From contig NZ_CAJZCE010000002.1 of NCBI RefSeq assembly GCF_914768025.1, positions 186,001-250,000 on the forward strand: 64,000 nucleotides of DNA, written 5' to 3'. The translations under genes and the position numbers were made by a program. Below the pieces are notes generated by a model that was not told where the DNA came from, did not search any database, and worked only from the letters and a program-made list of their open reading frames with translations. Source of the stretch: Snodgrassella gandavensis (GTDB lineage: Bacteria; Pseudomonadota; Gammaproteobacteria; Burkholderiales; Neisseriaceae). Positions 1-9,354 of the stretch are shown here, in pieces. Each line of letters begins with the position of its first letter. Within the stretch, counting starts at the first letter, position 1.

Positions 1-344
1 GTTGTTTATTCTATGAGATTTTAGGTTAAATAAGTTTAAAAATAATGTTTAATACGAATTCCATTGATATATACGAAGCTTAATATACAACTTACATAGA
101 GAATTATGTGGCGTATTTAATTGGTTTATATTCCATTAGTTTCCTATTACTTAAAGTCTTATATGATAGCTAAATTTTGGTTAAAAGATTGTTTGTCAGA
201 AGAAAATTTATAAAACATTTGATTTAATAACGAATCACGGGGATATTCTACTTAGAATATATCTATAGAGTTGTAATTATGAATATAGTAGAAATTTATG
301 CGTTCATGGAGAGCATATTAAGCTATGATTATTTGTATTTGCAA
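1..344. other. AT-rich flank with no supported gene
   Basis: Very AT-rich sequence left of the decayed IS3 element. One 63-codon open frame starts at 279 and runs into the IS. It has no ribosome binding site and overlaps the antisense of the transposase tail, so I do not call it a gene. Confidence 0.5.
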
Positions 345-398
345 TGTAAATACCCCATAGTTAGTACAAAACTGATGCAGAAAATCATGCTGCTTGCT

Positions 399-1080
399 TT
401 AGGGTTTATATTCAATCGGTATTATATTATTTGGTGTTTTATGAAATATTCCGATGTTATAAATTGTTAGTCATTCTTCAGTTACCTTACTTGCCTGTTG
501 CAGTTTATTAAAAAGATATAAATCCAGTACCTCTGTACAACACCAATGATTAAACCTTTCAATATACCCATTTTGATATGGGCTGCCGGGGTTGATGTAC
601 TCTTATAGTTATACCACGTGATTTTGCCCAGTTAGTAAAGGTGTTTCCGGTGAATTCCGATTCATTATCCACCCGTATTTTTAATGGATAACCATGATAT
701 TCGGCCAATTTATCCAGATAACGGGTAATCCTACCAGCTGGTAAACTGACTGTAATATCAATGTCTAGTGCCTCATGATTAAAGTCATCTATCACATTGA
801 AAGTTCTAAAGTGCCGTTGATTGCGACTGCTGTCACTCATAAAATCCATTGACCAGCATTCACCTTGTCTATTCGGTACGGATAGCTTCTCCGGGCATCG
901 TGGTGCAAAACGTTGTTTACGCTTTACCCTGAGATTAAGTTTTAATTCACAATACACCCGATACACCTGTCTATGGTTCCTGATGTGATTAAAACACTTG
1001 GGAAAGCCTAAGCGTAAATGCCTGTCTGTGCTAGTACTTAGTAGCGAAATAGGCACCAAATCATCCTGTAACTAAGGCTG
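399..1080 (-). pseudogene. IS3-family orfB (DDE integrase) pseudogene
   Basis: This is the catalytic transposase of the IS3 element. The readable part contains the rve integrase core: a WSMDFMSD motif with the first Asp, the region FRTFNVIDDFNHEAL, and RVDNESEF with the second Asp. Just before 559 the frame is lost. The third catalytic residue, Glu in PYQNGYIERFN, lies in another frame, followed by a tail resembling LTIYN and PIEYKP that ends with a stop at 399. A TGA replaces the usual Trp in the EEW motif. The 5' part near 1050-1080 is frameshifted relative to orfA-derived sequence. No functional transposase can be made. Confidence 0.85.
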
Positions 1081-1438
1081 ATAATAGTTAAGCGCAAGTA
1101 GCTTAGGCAGCTCATTGCAGTAGTAACAGGATGATTTTTTTGTAACTCCAGAGCCCAGTCTTTACGTTCCTTGGTAGGCACTAGCGCTTTTTTATGATTT
1201 CCCCCTGAAGCTGAGATTTTAAATCTCAGTTCAGCAAACATCTGCTTAAGCTTGCGATTTTCAGCTTCCAGTTCCTTTAAGTGTTTGATATCTGATGTTT
1301 CCATACCACCATAATTTTCTCGCCATTTATAAAAAGTCAATTACCGATGCCATATTTACGACAAATTTCTTTGGCAGGGATACTGGCTTGAGCTTCTTTT
1401 AAAATAGATACGATCTGATGTTCAGTCATCTTGTTCAT
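1080..1438 (-). pseudogene. IS3-family orfA and start of orfB, frameshifted
   Basis: Reading from 1438 downward, the sequence encodes a typical IS3 OrfA helix-turn-helix start (MNKMTEHQIVSILKEAQ, then PAKEICRKYGIGN). One base is lost near 1340, and the frame continues as TFYKWRENYGGME and a leucine-zipper-like LKELEAENRKLKQMFAEL. The following part looks like the beginning of OrfB in yet another frame. In intact relatives OrfA and OrfB are joined by programmed frameshifting. Here the extra shifts show decay. It sits just inside the right terminal repeat. Confidence 0.8.
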
Positions 1439-1510
1439 GTTTAAATTCTCTATGGGTTAATGGAGAGAATTTTCTACTTTGGGGTTGTACTATTTTAGGG
1501 GGTAGTTACA

Positions 1511-1783
1511 GCGATGTTGTATATAAGTCATATTATGTGCTGACACCCTACACGGTAGTACTAAATGGTGTTTGGACTATATTATGGTGAAAGCCAGAAT
1601 ATTGTGCAAATATGAGGTCATCTCTTATATAAACTTCGTATTTTTTTGATGTGGTAGAGTAAAAATATTCTCGAGCGAGTGCTATAGTATAGATTATTTA
1701 GGTAAAAAAAATATAAAATGTGTTAGTATAAGTATATTAGTTTAAAGCAGAAACTTTAAATATAAAGTACAAGGAATGTTGAC
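1511..1783. other. AT-rich spacer between the IS3 remnant and the RTX pseudogene
   Basis: No coding sequence or RNA gene is recognisable. A ribosome-binding-like AAGGAA lies at its right edge, directly upstream of the ATG of the frameshifted RTX N-terminal remnant, so this stretch probably held that gene's promoter. Confidence 0.4.
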
Positions 1784-1932
1784 ATGTTTTATGAAGTGAT
1801 GCTTGAAAAGAATTGGTAACTGTGGATGAAATTTGGGTCAAATATTTATGGAATCAGAAAACAGTACCATTACCCTCGGAATTAATTGATGATAAATGGA
1901 TACAAAATCGAGTGCTGTGGGAGTCAACTTGA
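1784..1932 (+). pseudogene. N-terminal remnant of an RTX-type gene, frameshifted
   Basis: The ATG at 1784 opens MFYEVMLEKN and then hits a stop after one lost base. Restoring the frame gives LVTVDEIWVKYLWNQ. This aligns with the N-terminus of the intact RTX protein at 3140 ([23 protein letters not shown]). The shared pattern is M-x-Y-acidic, then K-N-L-V, then Y-L-W-N-Q followed by K and P. After about 48 codons an in-frame TGA ends it, and no calcium-binding repeats follow. It is best explained as the stump of a paralogue upstream of the surviving gene. Confidence 0.65.
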
Positions 1933-2059
1933 TTATCGATGCACAGGAGTATATGACGCATGGTGTAGACGATTTGTATCGGTAGTAAAAGTGTATTATA
2001 TAAAAATTTATTACTATTCAAGCAGGTGAAATTGATGGGTGCATGGAGAATATGACATT

Positions 2060-3016
2060 ATGCTTGAAATGTTATTAATTATTGTTGGCATTATCCTAAT
2101 TATTTTACTTTTACTCCTATGTACTGCCTGGATACTGAATAAGGTAATGGATTTAGCAGAAGCACATCCAAAGCAGGCAAAATATACATTGATAATTCTG
2201 GGCTTTATATTGATGGCGGCGGGTAGCTTTAAAATACGGGATTTATATTATGTAAGACCACCGTATCGTTTCTGGAATGAATTAGTAAGGAAAAATCCTA
2301 AACCATTCAATGTACAACAAGAAGAGTTTGAGGCTAAAAACAGAGCTGGATATTGTTGGCGGGACAGGAAATATTATAGCAAAGAGGAGCTTTGGCATAA
2401 AGCAATAAAAAGTTTAACTGGGCGAATGATATATGAGAATAATTTGTTTTGGGATAATGAGGTATTAGATGCTGAGGGTAAGCGGAGCTGGACATCTGCT
2501 GATTGCGAACGTTGGAATAGTTGTAAAGTATGGCGAGTGCCAGTAAGTTTAACTAATCAAGAGTTTGAAGCTTATATAGGAGATGGGGAGCATTATCGTG
2601 AAAAAGTTGATGGACTAAAAAATGCTGAAAATGTGCAGAGCTATGTGTATACCTCGGATAAGAACTATATTAATGATGAGTTTAAATTAAAAGATTTTAT
2701 TCTAATACATGATAACATTGAAGGAACTACTATATATGGCAAGAATTGTTGTAGGATATTGAATAAAACAGAATGGTCAGTGATAAGAAAAAACTATAAT
2801 TTATACTCTGTTAAAAATGAGATGGGCACATTTGTAGAAGAGTCGAAAATCCCTGAAGATATAAATATTAGTTCATGGGGAGTCGGTAATTTCTATTTAA
2901 GTGTTACCGATTTTACAGTTGGAGATAAACGTGAGTTACTCGGGAATCCAAATAATGTCTTTTATTTAAATAATTGTGGCGATATTTTATATAAACCATT
3001 TTATTTTATGCGGTGA
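2060..3016 (+). CDS. Two-pass membrane protein of unknown function
   Basis: I do not recognise a family. The ATG at 2060 is preferred over the GTG at 2039 because GGAG lies 11 bases upstream of it. The 318-residue product has two hydrophobic helices (about residues 3-25 and 42-58) with a short polar loop between them. A soluble domain of about 255 residues follows, rich in Trp, Tyr and Asn, with a Cys-containing segment near residues 140-155 (ADCERWNSCKVW). It lies between the RTX pseudogene and the intact RTX gene in the same orientation, so it could be a companion of that locus, for example an immunity or surface-anchoring factor. That role is only an inference from position. Confidence 0.65.
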   Translation: MLEMLLIIVGIILIILLLLLCTAWILNKVMDLAEAHPKQAKYTLIILGFILMAAGSFKIRDLYYVRPPYRFWNELVRKNPKPFNVQQEEFEAKNRAGYCWRDRKYYSKEELWHKAIKSLTGRMIYENNLFWDNEVLDAEGKRSWTSADCERWNSCKVWRVPVSLTNQEFEAYIGDGEHYREKVDGLKNAENVQSYVYTSDKNYINDEFKLKDFILIHDNIEGTTIYGKNCCRILNKTEWSVIRKNYNLYSVKNEMGTFVEESKIPEDINISSWGVGNFYLSVTDFTVGDKRELLGNPNNVFYLNNCGDILYKPFYFMR

Positions 3017-3139
3017 ATTAAATATTCTTAACCTAGTAAAAATAAAGGAGATGATAATAAATATTATATATTTTGTATTGGATTTAATGTAATTGTTTTC
3101 AATCAGATATCTGAAATATTGCACAAAAGGAGTATTAAC

Positions 3140-5950
3140 ATGCCTTATGACATGAATGCAGGAAAAAATTTAGTGAGTATGAATGAAGTTCTGGCCACAT
3201 ATTTATGGAATCAAGCAAAAACACCATCAAATTCCAAAGCAATTAATGACAAATATATGAGCGAATTTATTCGCTCTGCAGACAGTCTGGTTATTCGAGC
3301 GTATAAATCAGCGGATTCGGTAACGCTGCCGTATTACTTCAACGATAATAACAGATATAGCATAGCATATAAATTTCTATTTGATAATCAGAATATTATT
3401 AATGAAAATATGAAAAAAGATTATATTTTCGCTGAAAGTGGCGACGGAAAAGATAATGTTATTTTGGGCGAGCAAGGAAGAGAGATTGTGAATGGCGGAG
3501 ACGGCAACGATACTCTATGGGGAGGAGATGGTAATGACATTCTGAACGGAGGCGCAGGCGATGACATTTTATATGGAGGAGCAGGTGACGATATTCTCAA
3601 TGGGGGTGAAGGCAACGATATTCTGAATGGAGGTGCAGGCAACGATATCTTGAATGGAGGAGCGGGCAATGATCTTCTATTGGGTGGAGCTGGTTACGAT
3701 ATTCTGAATGGTGGTACTGGAAACGATAGTCTGAGTGGTGGTGATTGGCATAAAGATCGTTATGAATTTGAGGCGGGGCATGGCCAAGATGTGATTAACG
3801 ATAAAGACTACGAATATTATTCTACTGAAGAATGTTTGGAAAAATGTAATGATATAGTATTTAAGGGAGCCAAGCTGGCAGATGCAGTATTTACCCGCTC
3901 TGGCACAGATTTGGTTATTCGAGCGTTTGGGTTTGCTGATTCAGTAATATTGCCGGATTACTTCAATGAGAACAACAGGTATAGTAGAGCATTTAATTTC
4001 TTATTTGATGATCAAACCATCACTTATCAAGACTTCAGAGAGAACTTTACGATTAGTCAGAGCGGAGATGAAAAAGATAACGTTATTTCTGGCTGGCATG
4101 GAAAAGATATTCTGAATGGTAAAGCGGGTAATGACACTTTATGGGGAGGAAGTGGCGATGATATTTTAAATGGAGACGAAGGCAACGATACTTTAAATGG
4201 AGAAAATGGCAACGATATCCTGAATGGAGGAGTAGGAGATGATATTCTGAACGGAGGCGCCGGCGATGATATTTTAAATGGAGGAGCAGGTGACGATATT
4301 CTGAATGGGGACGAAGGCTATGATATTTTAAATGGGGGCGCAGGCAACGATATTTTGAATGGTGGTGATTGGCATAAAGACCGTTATGAATTTGAGGCCG
4401 GGCATGGTCAAGATGTGGTTAATGATAAAGGTGACGACTATTATTCTGAAGCCAATCTGAAAAAGCGTAATGACCTTGTATTTAAAGGTGCCAAGCTAGC
4501 AGAGGCAAAATTTTTCCGATATGGAGATGATCTGGTTATTCACGCGTATGGATCAGCAGACTCAGTGACTCTACCAGATTACTTCAACTATGAGAACAAA
4601 TATAGTAGAGCATTTAACTTTACATTTGGTGATCAAACTATCATTTATGAAGATATCAGCAAGCACTTTACGATTTGTCAGAACGGAGATGAAAAAGACA
4701 ATGTTATTAACGGCTGGAATGGAAAAGACATTCTGAGCGGAGGAGCGGGCAATGACACTTTATCAGGTGGATATGGCGATGATATCTTGGATGGTGGCGA
4801 AGGCAATGATATCCTGAATGGAGGAGAGGGTTACGATATTCTGCATGGGGGTACGGGAAATGATATTCTGAATGGTGGCGATTGGCATAAAGATCGTTAT
4901 GAGTTTGAAGCAGGTCATGGTCAAGATGTAATTAATGATAAAGGTGACGATTTTAAACTTTATCAAAAGAAACGAAATGATGTCGTATTTAAAGGTGCCA
5001 AGTTGGCAGATGCAGAGTTTACTCGCTCTGGAACCGATCTGGTTATTCAAGCCTATGGATCAGCCGATTCGGTAACGCTGCCGGACTACTTTAATGATGA
5101 CAATCGCTTTAGTAGGGCGTTTAACTTTGTATTTGATGATCAAACCATTACTTTAGAAGACATCAAAAAGGATTATGCCATCATTCAGAGCGGAGATGAA
5201 AAAGATAATATTATTTCCGGCTGGCAAGGAAACGATATTCTTATCGGAGGTGCAGGAAATGATGTTCTAAACGGCGGTACTGGTTATGATATTCTTATTG
5301 GGGGTGTTGGTAATGATATTCTCAATGGAGGCAACTTTGAAAAAGACCGTTATGAATTTGAGGCAGGTCATGGCCAAGATGTGGTTAATGATTTAGGCTA
5401 TATGAATAAAAAGAACAAAAATCAGCGTAATGATTTGGTATTTAAAGGTGCTAATCTAGCCGATGCTGAATTTATCCATTCTGGCAATGATCTGGTTATT
5501 CGGGCGTATGGATCAGGAGATTCGGTGACGCTGCCGGATTACTTCAATAATAAAAATAAATACAGCCGTGTGTTTGATTTTGTATTTGAAGATCAGAGTG
5601 TTAGTTATGAAGAGCTGAAGAAGAAACGCGCCTTTGTTTTAGCTGAAAGTGGAAAGCAAAAATACAGTGTTAATTTTAATTGTGACTCGAATGTTGATAG
5701 CTTGAGTTATGGCAATTTTTCTGTTTTCGATGCTGGTTATGAACAGGGTGTTGCCAATACTGTAGCAGGTAATTCTGCGCAGCAAGGTGGTTCTTTTGCA
5801 AGTGATTGGGATGGCACTGCTGCTCAGGTTCAGGCTTTGTTATCAGCTATGGCAGGGTTTACTGCGGGTATTGAGGGTGGGTTAAATTCGCCAGAACAGA
5901 TGCCGCAATTGACTCAAATGGCCAATGTGTCAGCTTATTGGGGTAGTTAA
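3140..5950 (+). CDS. RTX calcium-binding repeat protein, probably type I secreted
   Basis: The start at 3140 follows AAAAGGAG at 3125-3132. The 936-residue product has a short N-terminal segment ([15 protein letters not shown]) and then an alternation of two elements. One is four blocks of glycine-aspartate nonapeptides of the GGxGxDxLx type, with roughly 9, 10, 6 and 4 units. The other is four copies of a module starting [13 protein letters not shown], continuing with an FKGA(K/N)LA segment, [13 protein letters not shown] and LPDYFN, and ending FDDQTI. This second element matches the haemolysin-type calcium-binding-related domain. The C-terminus is an uncharged Ala/Gly/Gln-rich tail ending in YWGS, typical of uncleaved type I secretion signals. 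There is no signal peptide and no pore-forming or enzymatic domain. No transporter genes lie nearby. Confidence 0.88.
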   Translation: MPYDMNAGKNLVSMNEVLATYLWNQAKTPSNSKAINDKYMSEFIRSADSLVIRAYKSADSVTLPYYFNDNNRYSIAYKFLFDNQNIINENMKKDYIFAESGDGKDNVILGEQGREIVNGGDGNDTLWGGDGNDILNGGAGDDILYGGAGDDILNGGEGNDILNGGAGNDILNGGAGNDLLLGGAGYDILNGGTGNDSLSGGDWHKDRYEFEAGHGQDVINDKDYEYYSTEECLEKCNDIVFKGAKLADAVFTRSGTDLVIRAFGFADSVILPDYFNENNRYSRAFNFLFDDQTITYQDFRENFTISQSGDEKDNVISGWHGKDILNGKAGNDTLWGGSGDDILNGDEGNDTLNGENGNDILNGGVGDDILNGGAGDDILNGGAGDDILNGDEGYDILNGGAGNDILNGGDWHKDRYEFEAGHGQDVVNDKGDDYYSEANLKKRNDLVFKGAKLAEAKFFRYGDDLVIHAYGSADSVTLPDYFNYENKYSRAFNFTFGDQTIIYEDISKHFTICQNGDEKDNVINGWNGKDILSGGAGNDTLSGGYGDDILDGGEGNDILNGGEGYDILHGGTGNDILNGGDWHKDRYEFEAGHGQDVINDKGDDFKLYQKKRNDVVFKGAKLADAEFTRSGTDLVIQAYGSADSVTLPDYFNDDNRFSRAFNFVFDDQTITLEDIKKDYAIIQSGDEKDNIISGWQGNDILIGGAGNDVLNGGTGYDILIGGVGNDILNGGNFEKDRYEFEAGHGQDVVNDLGYMNKKNKNQRNDLVFKGANLADAEFIHSGNDLVIRAYGSGDSVTLPDYFNNKNKYSRVFDFVFEDQSVSYEELKKKRAFVLAESGKQKYSVNFNCDSNVDSLSYGNFSVFDAGYEQGVANTVAGNSAQQGGSFASDWDGTAAQVQALLSAMAGFTAGIEGGLNSPEQMPQLTQMANVSAYWGS

Positions 5951-6004
5951 TGAGTTTTAAAGTTTTTATTTAAGAATTTATTTTCTTAGGTTGTATTTTT
6001 GTTT

Positions 6005-6040
6005 AAAAAATCCTTAAACATGATTGTTTAAGGATTTTTT
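6005..6040. terminator. Bidirectional terminator between the RTX gene and katA
   Basis: A perfect 16-bp stem (AAAAAATCCTTAAACA paired with its complement) around a TGAT loop, with A-run and T-run on the two sides. It can stop both the RTX transcript (+) and the katA transcript (-). Confidence 0.9.
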
Positions 6041-6057
6041 TGATTGGTGGTTTGGTT

Positions 6058-7578
6058 TTATATTAAAACTGCACAGCCTTGTGCCGGATCACTGCTGCGC
6101 GCCGCTATGGCGTCTTCTACAGTCATGCCGAGAGCCTTGGCTACACCAGCGCCATAATCAGGGTGGCAGGCATTGCTGTTGCGGATATGGCGATATTTGA
6201 TGAAATCCGGTGCATCGCCCATGGCTCGTGCCGTGTTTTCATATAATACCTGCTTTTGTGCATCGCTCATGAGGTTAAACAGGGCACGTGGCTGACTGAA
6301 GTAGTCATTATCATCTTCATGGAAATTCCAGAAATCGGCATCGCCATGAATTTTGAGAGGAGGCTCTCTGAATTCAGGCTGTTCCTGCCACTGGTGAAAG
6401 CTATTGGGTTCGTAGTGGGGCAGGCTGCCGTAGTTGTCATCTACGCGGGTGGTGCCATCGCGATGGTTACTGAAGACGGGGCAGCGTGCTTTGTTTACTG
6501 GAATCTGATGATGGTTAACACCAACGCGGTAGCGGGCTGCATCTGCGTAGTTATACAAACGTGCCTGTAATACTTTGTCTGGTGATACGCTGATTCCGGG
6601 TACGAGGTTGCTTGGGGCAAAGGCTGCCTGTTCGACATCAAGGTAGTAGTTGTCTGGATTGCGGTTTAGTTCGAATTCTCCAACTTCGATAAGCGGGTAA
6701 TCGCCATGTGGCCAGACTTTTGTGAGGTCAAATGGGTGATAGGGGACTTTTTCTGCATCTGCTTCTGGCATGATTTGGATATACATGGTCCATTTGGGGA
6801 AGTCGCCGCTTTCAATGGCGTTATATAGATCGCGCTGATGGCTGTCGCGATCTTGTCCCATGATGTTGGCCGCTTCTTCATCGGTGAGGTTTTTGATGCC
6901 TTGTTGGGTACGGAAATGAAATTTTACCCAAAAGCGTTCTTTGTTGGCGTTGATGAAGCTAAATGTGTGTGAACCGAATCCATGCATGTGGCGATAGCTG
7001 GCAGGGATGCCGCGATCAGACATGGTGATGGTGACTTGATGAAATGCTTCAGGGAGTAGTGTCCAGTAGTCCCAGTTATAGGTGGGGCTGCGCAGGTTGG
7101 TGCGGGGATCGCGTTTCACTGCTTTGTTTAAGTCGGGAAATTTACGCGGGTCGCGTAGGAAGAATACTGGGGTGTTGTTGCCAACTAAATCCCAGTTGCC
7201 TTGTTCGGTGTAGAAACGCATGGCAAAGCCGCGTATGTCACGCTCTGCATCGCCACCACCGCGCTCGGCCGCCACTTCGGAAAAGCGGACGAACATTTCG
7301 GTTTGTTTGCCAATCTGGCTAAACAGTTTGGCACAGGTGTATTGGGTAATGTCGTGGGTTACGGTGAATGTGCCAAATGCACCTGAACCTTTAGCATGCA
7401 TACGGCGTTCGGGTATGACTTCGCGAACAAAATTAGCCAGTCTTTCGTTAAGCCATAAATCCTGCGCTAATAGTGGGCCACGAGGTCCGGCGGTGAGGCT
7501 ATTCTGGTTATCAGATACTGGGGCACCCTGATCTGTGGTGAGATGGGTAACCGGGCATTTTTTTATGTCATGAGTCAT
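6058..7578 (-). CDS. katA: Catalase KatA (monofunctional haem catalase)
   Basis: Converts hydrogen peroxide to water and oxygen in the cytoplasm. The 506 residues match the small-subunit haem catalases. Visible features are the distal catalytic His (about residue 61, in [10 protein letters not shown]), the conserved Asn region [18 protein letters not shown], and the haem-ligating Tyr in [12 protein letters not shown]. The start is supported by AAGGAG seven bases upstream of the ATG. It is a single gene facing the RTX gene, with a shared terminator. A typical peroxide-stress enzyme. No regulator lies beside it and I could not identify an OxyR site with confidence. Confidence 0.97.
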   Translation of the reverse strand: MTHDIKKCPVTHLTTDQGAPVSDNQNSLTAGPRGPLLAQDLWLNERLANFVREVIPERRMHAKGSGAFGTFTVTHDITQYTCAKLFSQIGKQTEMFVRFSEVAAERGGGDAERDIRGFAMRFYTEQGNWDLVGNNTPVFFLRDPRKFPDLNKAVKRDPRTNLRSPTYNWDYWTLLPEAFHQVTITMSDRGIPASYRHMHGFGSHTFSFINANKERFWVKFHFRTQQGIKNLTDEEAANIMGQDRDSHQRDLYNAIESGDFPKWTMYIQIMPEADAEKVPYHPFDLTKVWPHGDYPLIEVGEFELNRNPDNYYLDVEQAAFAPSNLVPGISVSPDKVLQARLYNYADAARYRVGVNHHQIPVNKARCPVFSNHRDGTTRVDDNYGSLPHYEPNSFHQWQEQPEFREPPLKIHGDADFWNFHEDDNDYFSQPRALFNLMSDAQKQVLYENTARAMGDAPDFIKYRHIRNSNACHPDYGAGVAKALGMTVEDAIAARSSDPAQGCAVLI

Positions 7579-7795
7579 GGTAAAGCTCCTTGTTAATTTG
7601 TTATTAAAAAAGGCCTTTACTGCTTTTGGCTGGTTAAATGATTATAGGCTTTATATAAATTTTTAATGTTAATTACTTGTTATTTTACATATTCTTGAAA
7701 TTGACAATTATGTTTAATGTTTGTCAATTTGTTTATGTTTTAATGATTGTTTTTTGGGTTTATTTGTTTGTTGGTGATATGCAGAAATAAAATAA

Positions 7796-7813
7796 CCAGC
7801 CTGTTCAGGCTGG
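7796..7813 (-). terminator. Terminator downstream of erpA
   Basis: Stem CCAGCCTG / CAGGCTGG. On the minus strand it is followed by TTATTTTATTTC, about 60 bases after the erpA stop codon. Confidence 0.75.
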
Positions 7814-7872
7814 CTGGGAGAATTTAGATAGAATCTTTGCTTGGCAATAATCTGAATTTGGAGATTTAGCTA

Positions 7873-8220
7873 TTAAACTGAGAAAGATGAACCGCAGCCG
7901 CAGGTGGTGGTGGCATTGGGATTACGGATGACAAATTGAGAACCGTGCAGGCTTTCTGAGTAGTCAATTTCTGCGCCAACCAGATATTGGTAACTCATGG
8001 GATCAATCAGGAAAGTTAAGCCATCTTTTTCGATTTCAAAATCATCATCGTTAACGATTTCGTCAAAGGTAAAGCCATATTGAAAACCTGAGCAGCCGCC
8101 TCCTGTCACGAATACCCGCAGTTTCAGGTCTGGGTTGTTTTCTTCTGCAATCAGGTCTTTAACTTTGGTGCAGCAGCTTTCGGTAAAGATAATTGGTGTT
8201 TCGATGTCGTTATCTGACAT
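7873..8220 (-). CDS. erpA: Iron-sulfur cluster insertion protein ErpA
   Basis: A-type carrier that hands Fe-S clusters to apoproteins. The 115-residue length is normal, and the three cluster-binding cysteines are present: Cys43 ([11 protein letters not shown]) and Cys107 and Cys109 (TTCGCGSSF). The start has AAGGA seven bases upstream. It is the last gene of a probable minus-strand run kup-argC-erpA, 55 bases after argC, and is followed by a terminator. The assignment to ErpA rather than IscA rests on length, the N-terminal acidic extension and the absence of an isc cluster here. Confidence 0.93.
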   Translation of the reverse strand: MSDNDIETPIIFTESCCTKVKDLIAEENNPDLKLRVFVTGGGCSGFQYGFTFDEIVNDDDFEIEKDGLTFLIDPMSYQYLVGAEIDYSESLHGSQFVIRNPNATTTCGCGSSFSV

Positions 8221-8275
8221 GGCTTGATCCTTTTAGCAAATATGGGCAGACTGAATTGTCTATCCTGCCGGCAGT

Positions 8276-9316
8276 TTATGGCAAGAGGGGAATGTGCTTT
8301 AGTCCGCTGGTTTCATTCAGGCCGAACATGATATTCATATTCTGTATGGCCTGTCCGGCGGCGCCTTTAACCAGATTGTCAATCACAGATAGAATAATCC
8401 ATGTATTGTTCTGGGGGGCAGGCTGTACGCTGATGCGACAGAGGTTAGCTCCGCGCACAGTACGTGTTTCTGGCATGCTGCCGGTAGGCATTACATCTAC
8501 AAACGGGCTGGTACGATAATAGTCAGCAATCAGTTGATGCGGATTGTGACCATCTTTAATTTGTATATACATGGTGGCATGCATGCCGCGAATCAAGGGG
8601 GTAAGGTGGGGAACAAAAATGAGATTGTTACTTATCTGAGGCTGTAAGAGGTTAAGCGTTTGTCTGATTTCAGGTAAGTGTCGATGGCCACTGACTCCAT
8701 AAGCTTTGAAGTTGTCGCCGCATTCGGCAAACAGGTTGCCGGTATCTGCTTTGCGGCCGGCACCGGACACGCCTGATTTGCAATCGGCAATCAATAGTTG
8801 ATTATCGGCTAGGCATTGTTGTTGTAATAAAGGCAGTAAAGGCAAGCTAACACAGGTGGGATAGCAACCTGGGTTGGCTACGAGCTGAGCCTGAGCGATA
8901 GCGGTACGATTGAGTTCACTCAGACCATACACGGCTTTTGCAATCCAATCTGGACTGGTATGGGTAAATGGATACCATTGCTGCCAGAGTGCTACATCTT
9001 TGATGCGATAGTCTGCTGACAGGTCAATGATTTTTATACCCTGTGCCAGCAGGGGGGGCGCTTCCTGCATGGCTATGCCGTTTGGTGTGGCAAAAAATAC
9101 GACGTCACACTGATTCAGGTTGGCCTGCTCAGGATGCTGAAAAATAAGATGGTCATAAGTACCACGTAAACTGGGAAAGTAGTCGCTCAATGCTGTTCCT
9201 GCTGCGCTGCGGCTGGTAACGGCAATTATTTCAGCGGCTGGATGTTGTGCCAGTAGGCGTAATAATTCCACACCGGTATAACCTGTGGCGCCAATAATAC
9301 CGATTTTAATATTCAT
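8276..9316 (-). CDS. argC: N-acetyl-gamma-glutamyl-phosphate reductase ArgC
   Basis: NADPH-dependent reduction of N-acetylglutamyl phosphate to the semialdehyde, the third step of arginine synthesis. The 346 residues show the N-terminal Rossmann motif [14 protein letters not shown] (about residues 9-22) and the catalytic cysteine Cys151 in VANPGCYPT. Later conserved parts include SGHRHLPEI and the [12 protein letters not shown] segment. The length is typical. It starts 38 bases after the end of kup and precedes erpA. No other arg genes are in the window. Confidence 0.97.
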   Translation of the reverse strand: MNIKIGIIGATGYTGVELLRLLAQHPAAEIIAVTSRSAAGTALSDYFPSLRGTYDHLIFQHPEQANLNQCDVVFFATPNGIAMQEAPPLLAQGIKIIDLSADYRIKDVALWQQWYPFTHTSPDWIAKAVYGLSELNRTAIAQAQLVANPGCYPTCVSLPLLPLLQQQCLADNQLLIADCKSGVSGAGRKADTGNLFAECGDNFKAYGVSGHRHLPEIRQTLNLLQPQISNNLIFVPHLTPLIRGMHATMYIQIKDGHNPHQLIADYYRTSPFVDVMPTGSMPETRTVRGANLCRISVQPAPQNNTWIILSVIDNLVKGAAGQAIQNMNIMFGLNETSGLKHIPLLP

Positions 9317-9354
9317 ATTTTCTCTTTCATGGTTTTTATGGCCGGCTTGGCTGG

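Larger units (their letters stand above)
345..1510 (-). mobile_element. Decayed IS3-family insertion sequence with both terminal inverted repeats
   Basis: The two ends form imperfect inverted repeats. The left end at 345-367 begins TGTAAATACCCCATA. The right end at 1487-1510, read on the minus strand, begins TGTAACTACCCCCTA. Both run into TAGTAC. The interior holds orfA-like and orfB-like coding sequence on the minus strand, broken by several frameshifts and a stop. The length of about 1.17 kb is close to a complete IS3-family (IS407-like) element. The flanking four bases are GCAA on the left and GCGA on the right, which may be a worn 4-bp target duplication. It is certainly non-autonomous. 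Confidence 0.85.

Noticed and set aside
279-470. 63-codon plus-strand frame
   Set aside because: No ribosome binding site, and it overlaps the inverted repeat and the antisense of the IS3 transposase tail.
3421-5050. Antisense open frames (3421-3669 and 4763-5050, minus strand) with repetitive proline- or isoleucine-rich products
   Set aside because: They are mirror images of the RTX nonapeptide DNA, have no ribosome binding sites, and show repeat-derived composition only.
3480-5340. Regularly spaced short DNA repeats that could suggest a CRISPR array
   Set aside because: The repeats are 27-bp coding units in frame with Gly-Asp nonapeptides, vary in sequence and have no unique spacers.
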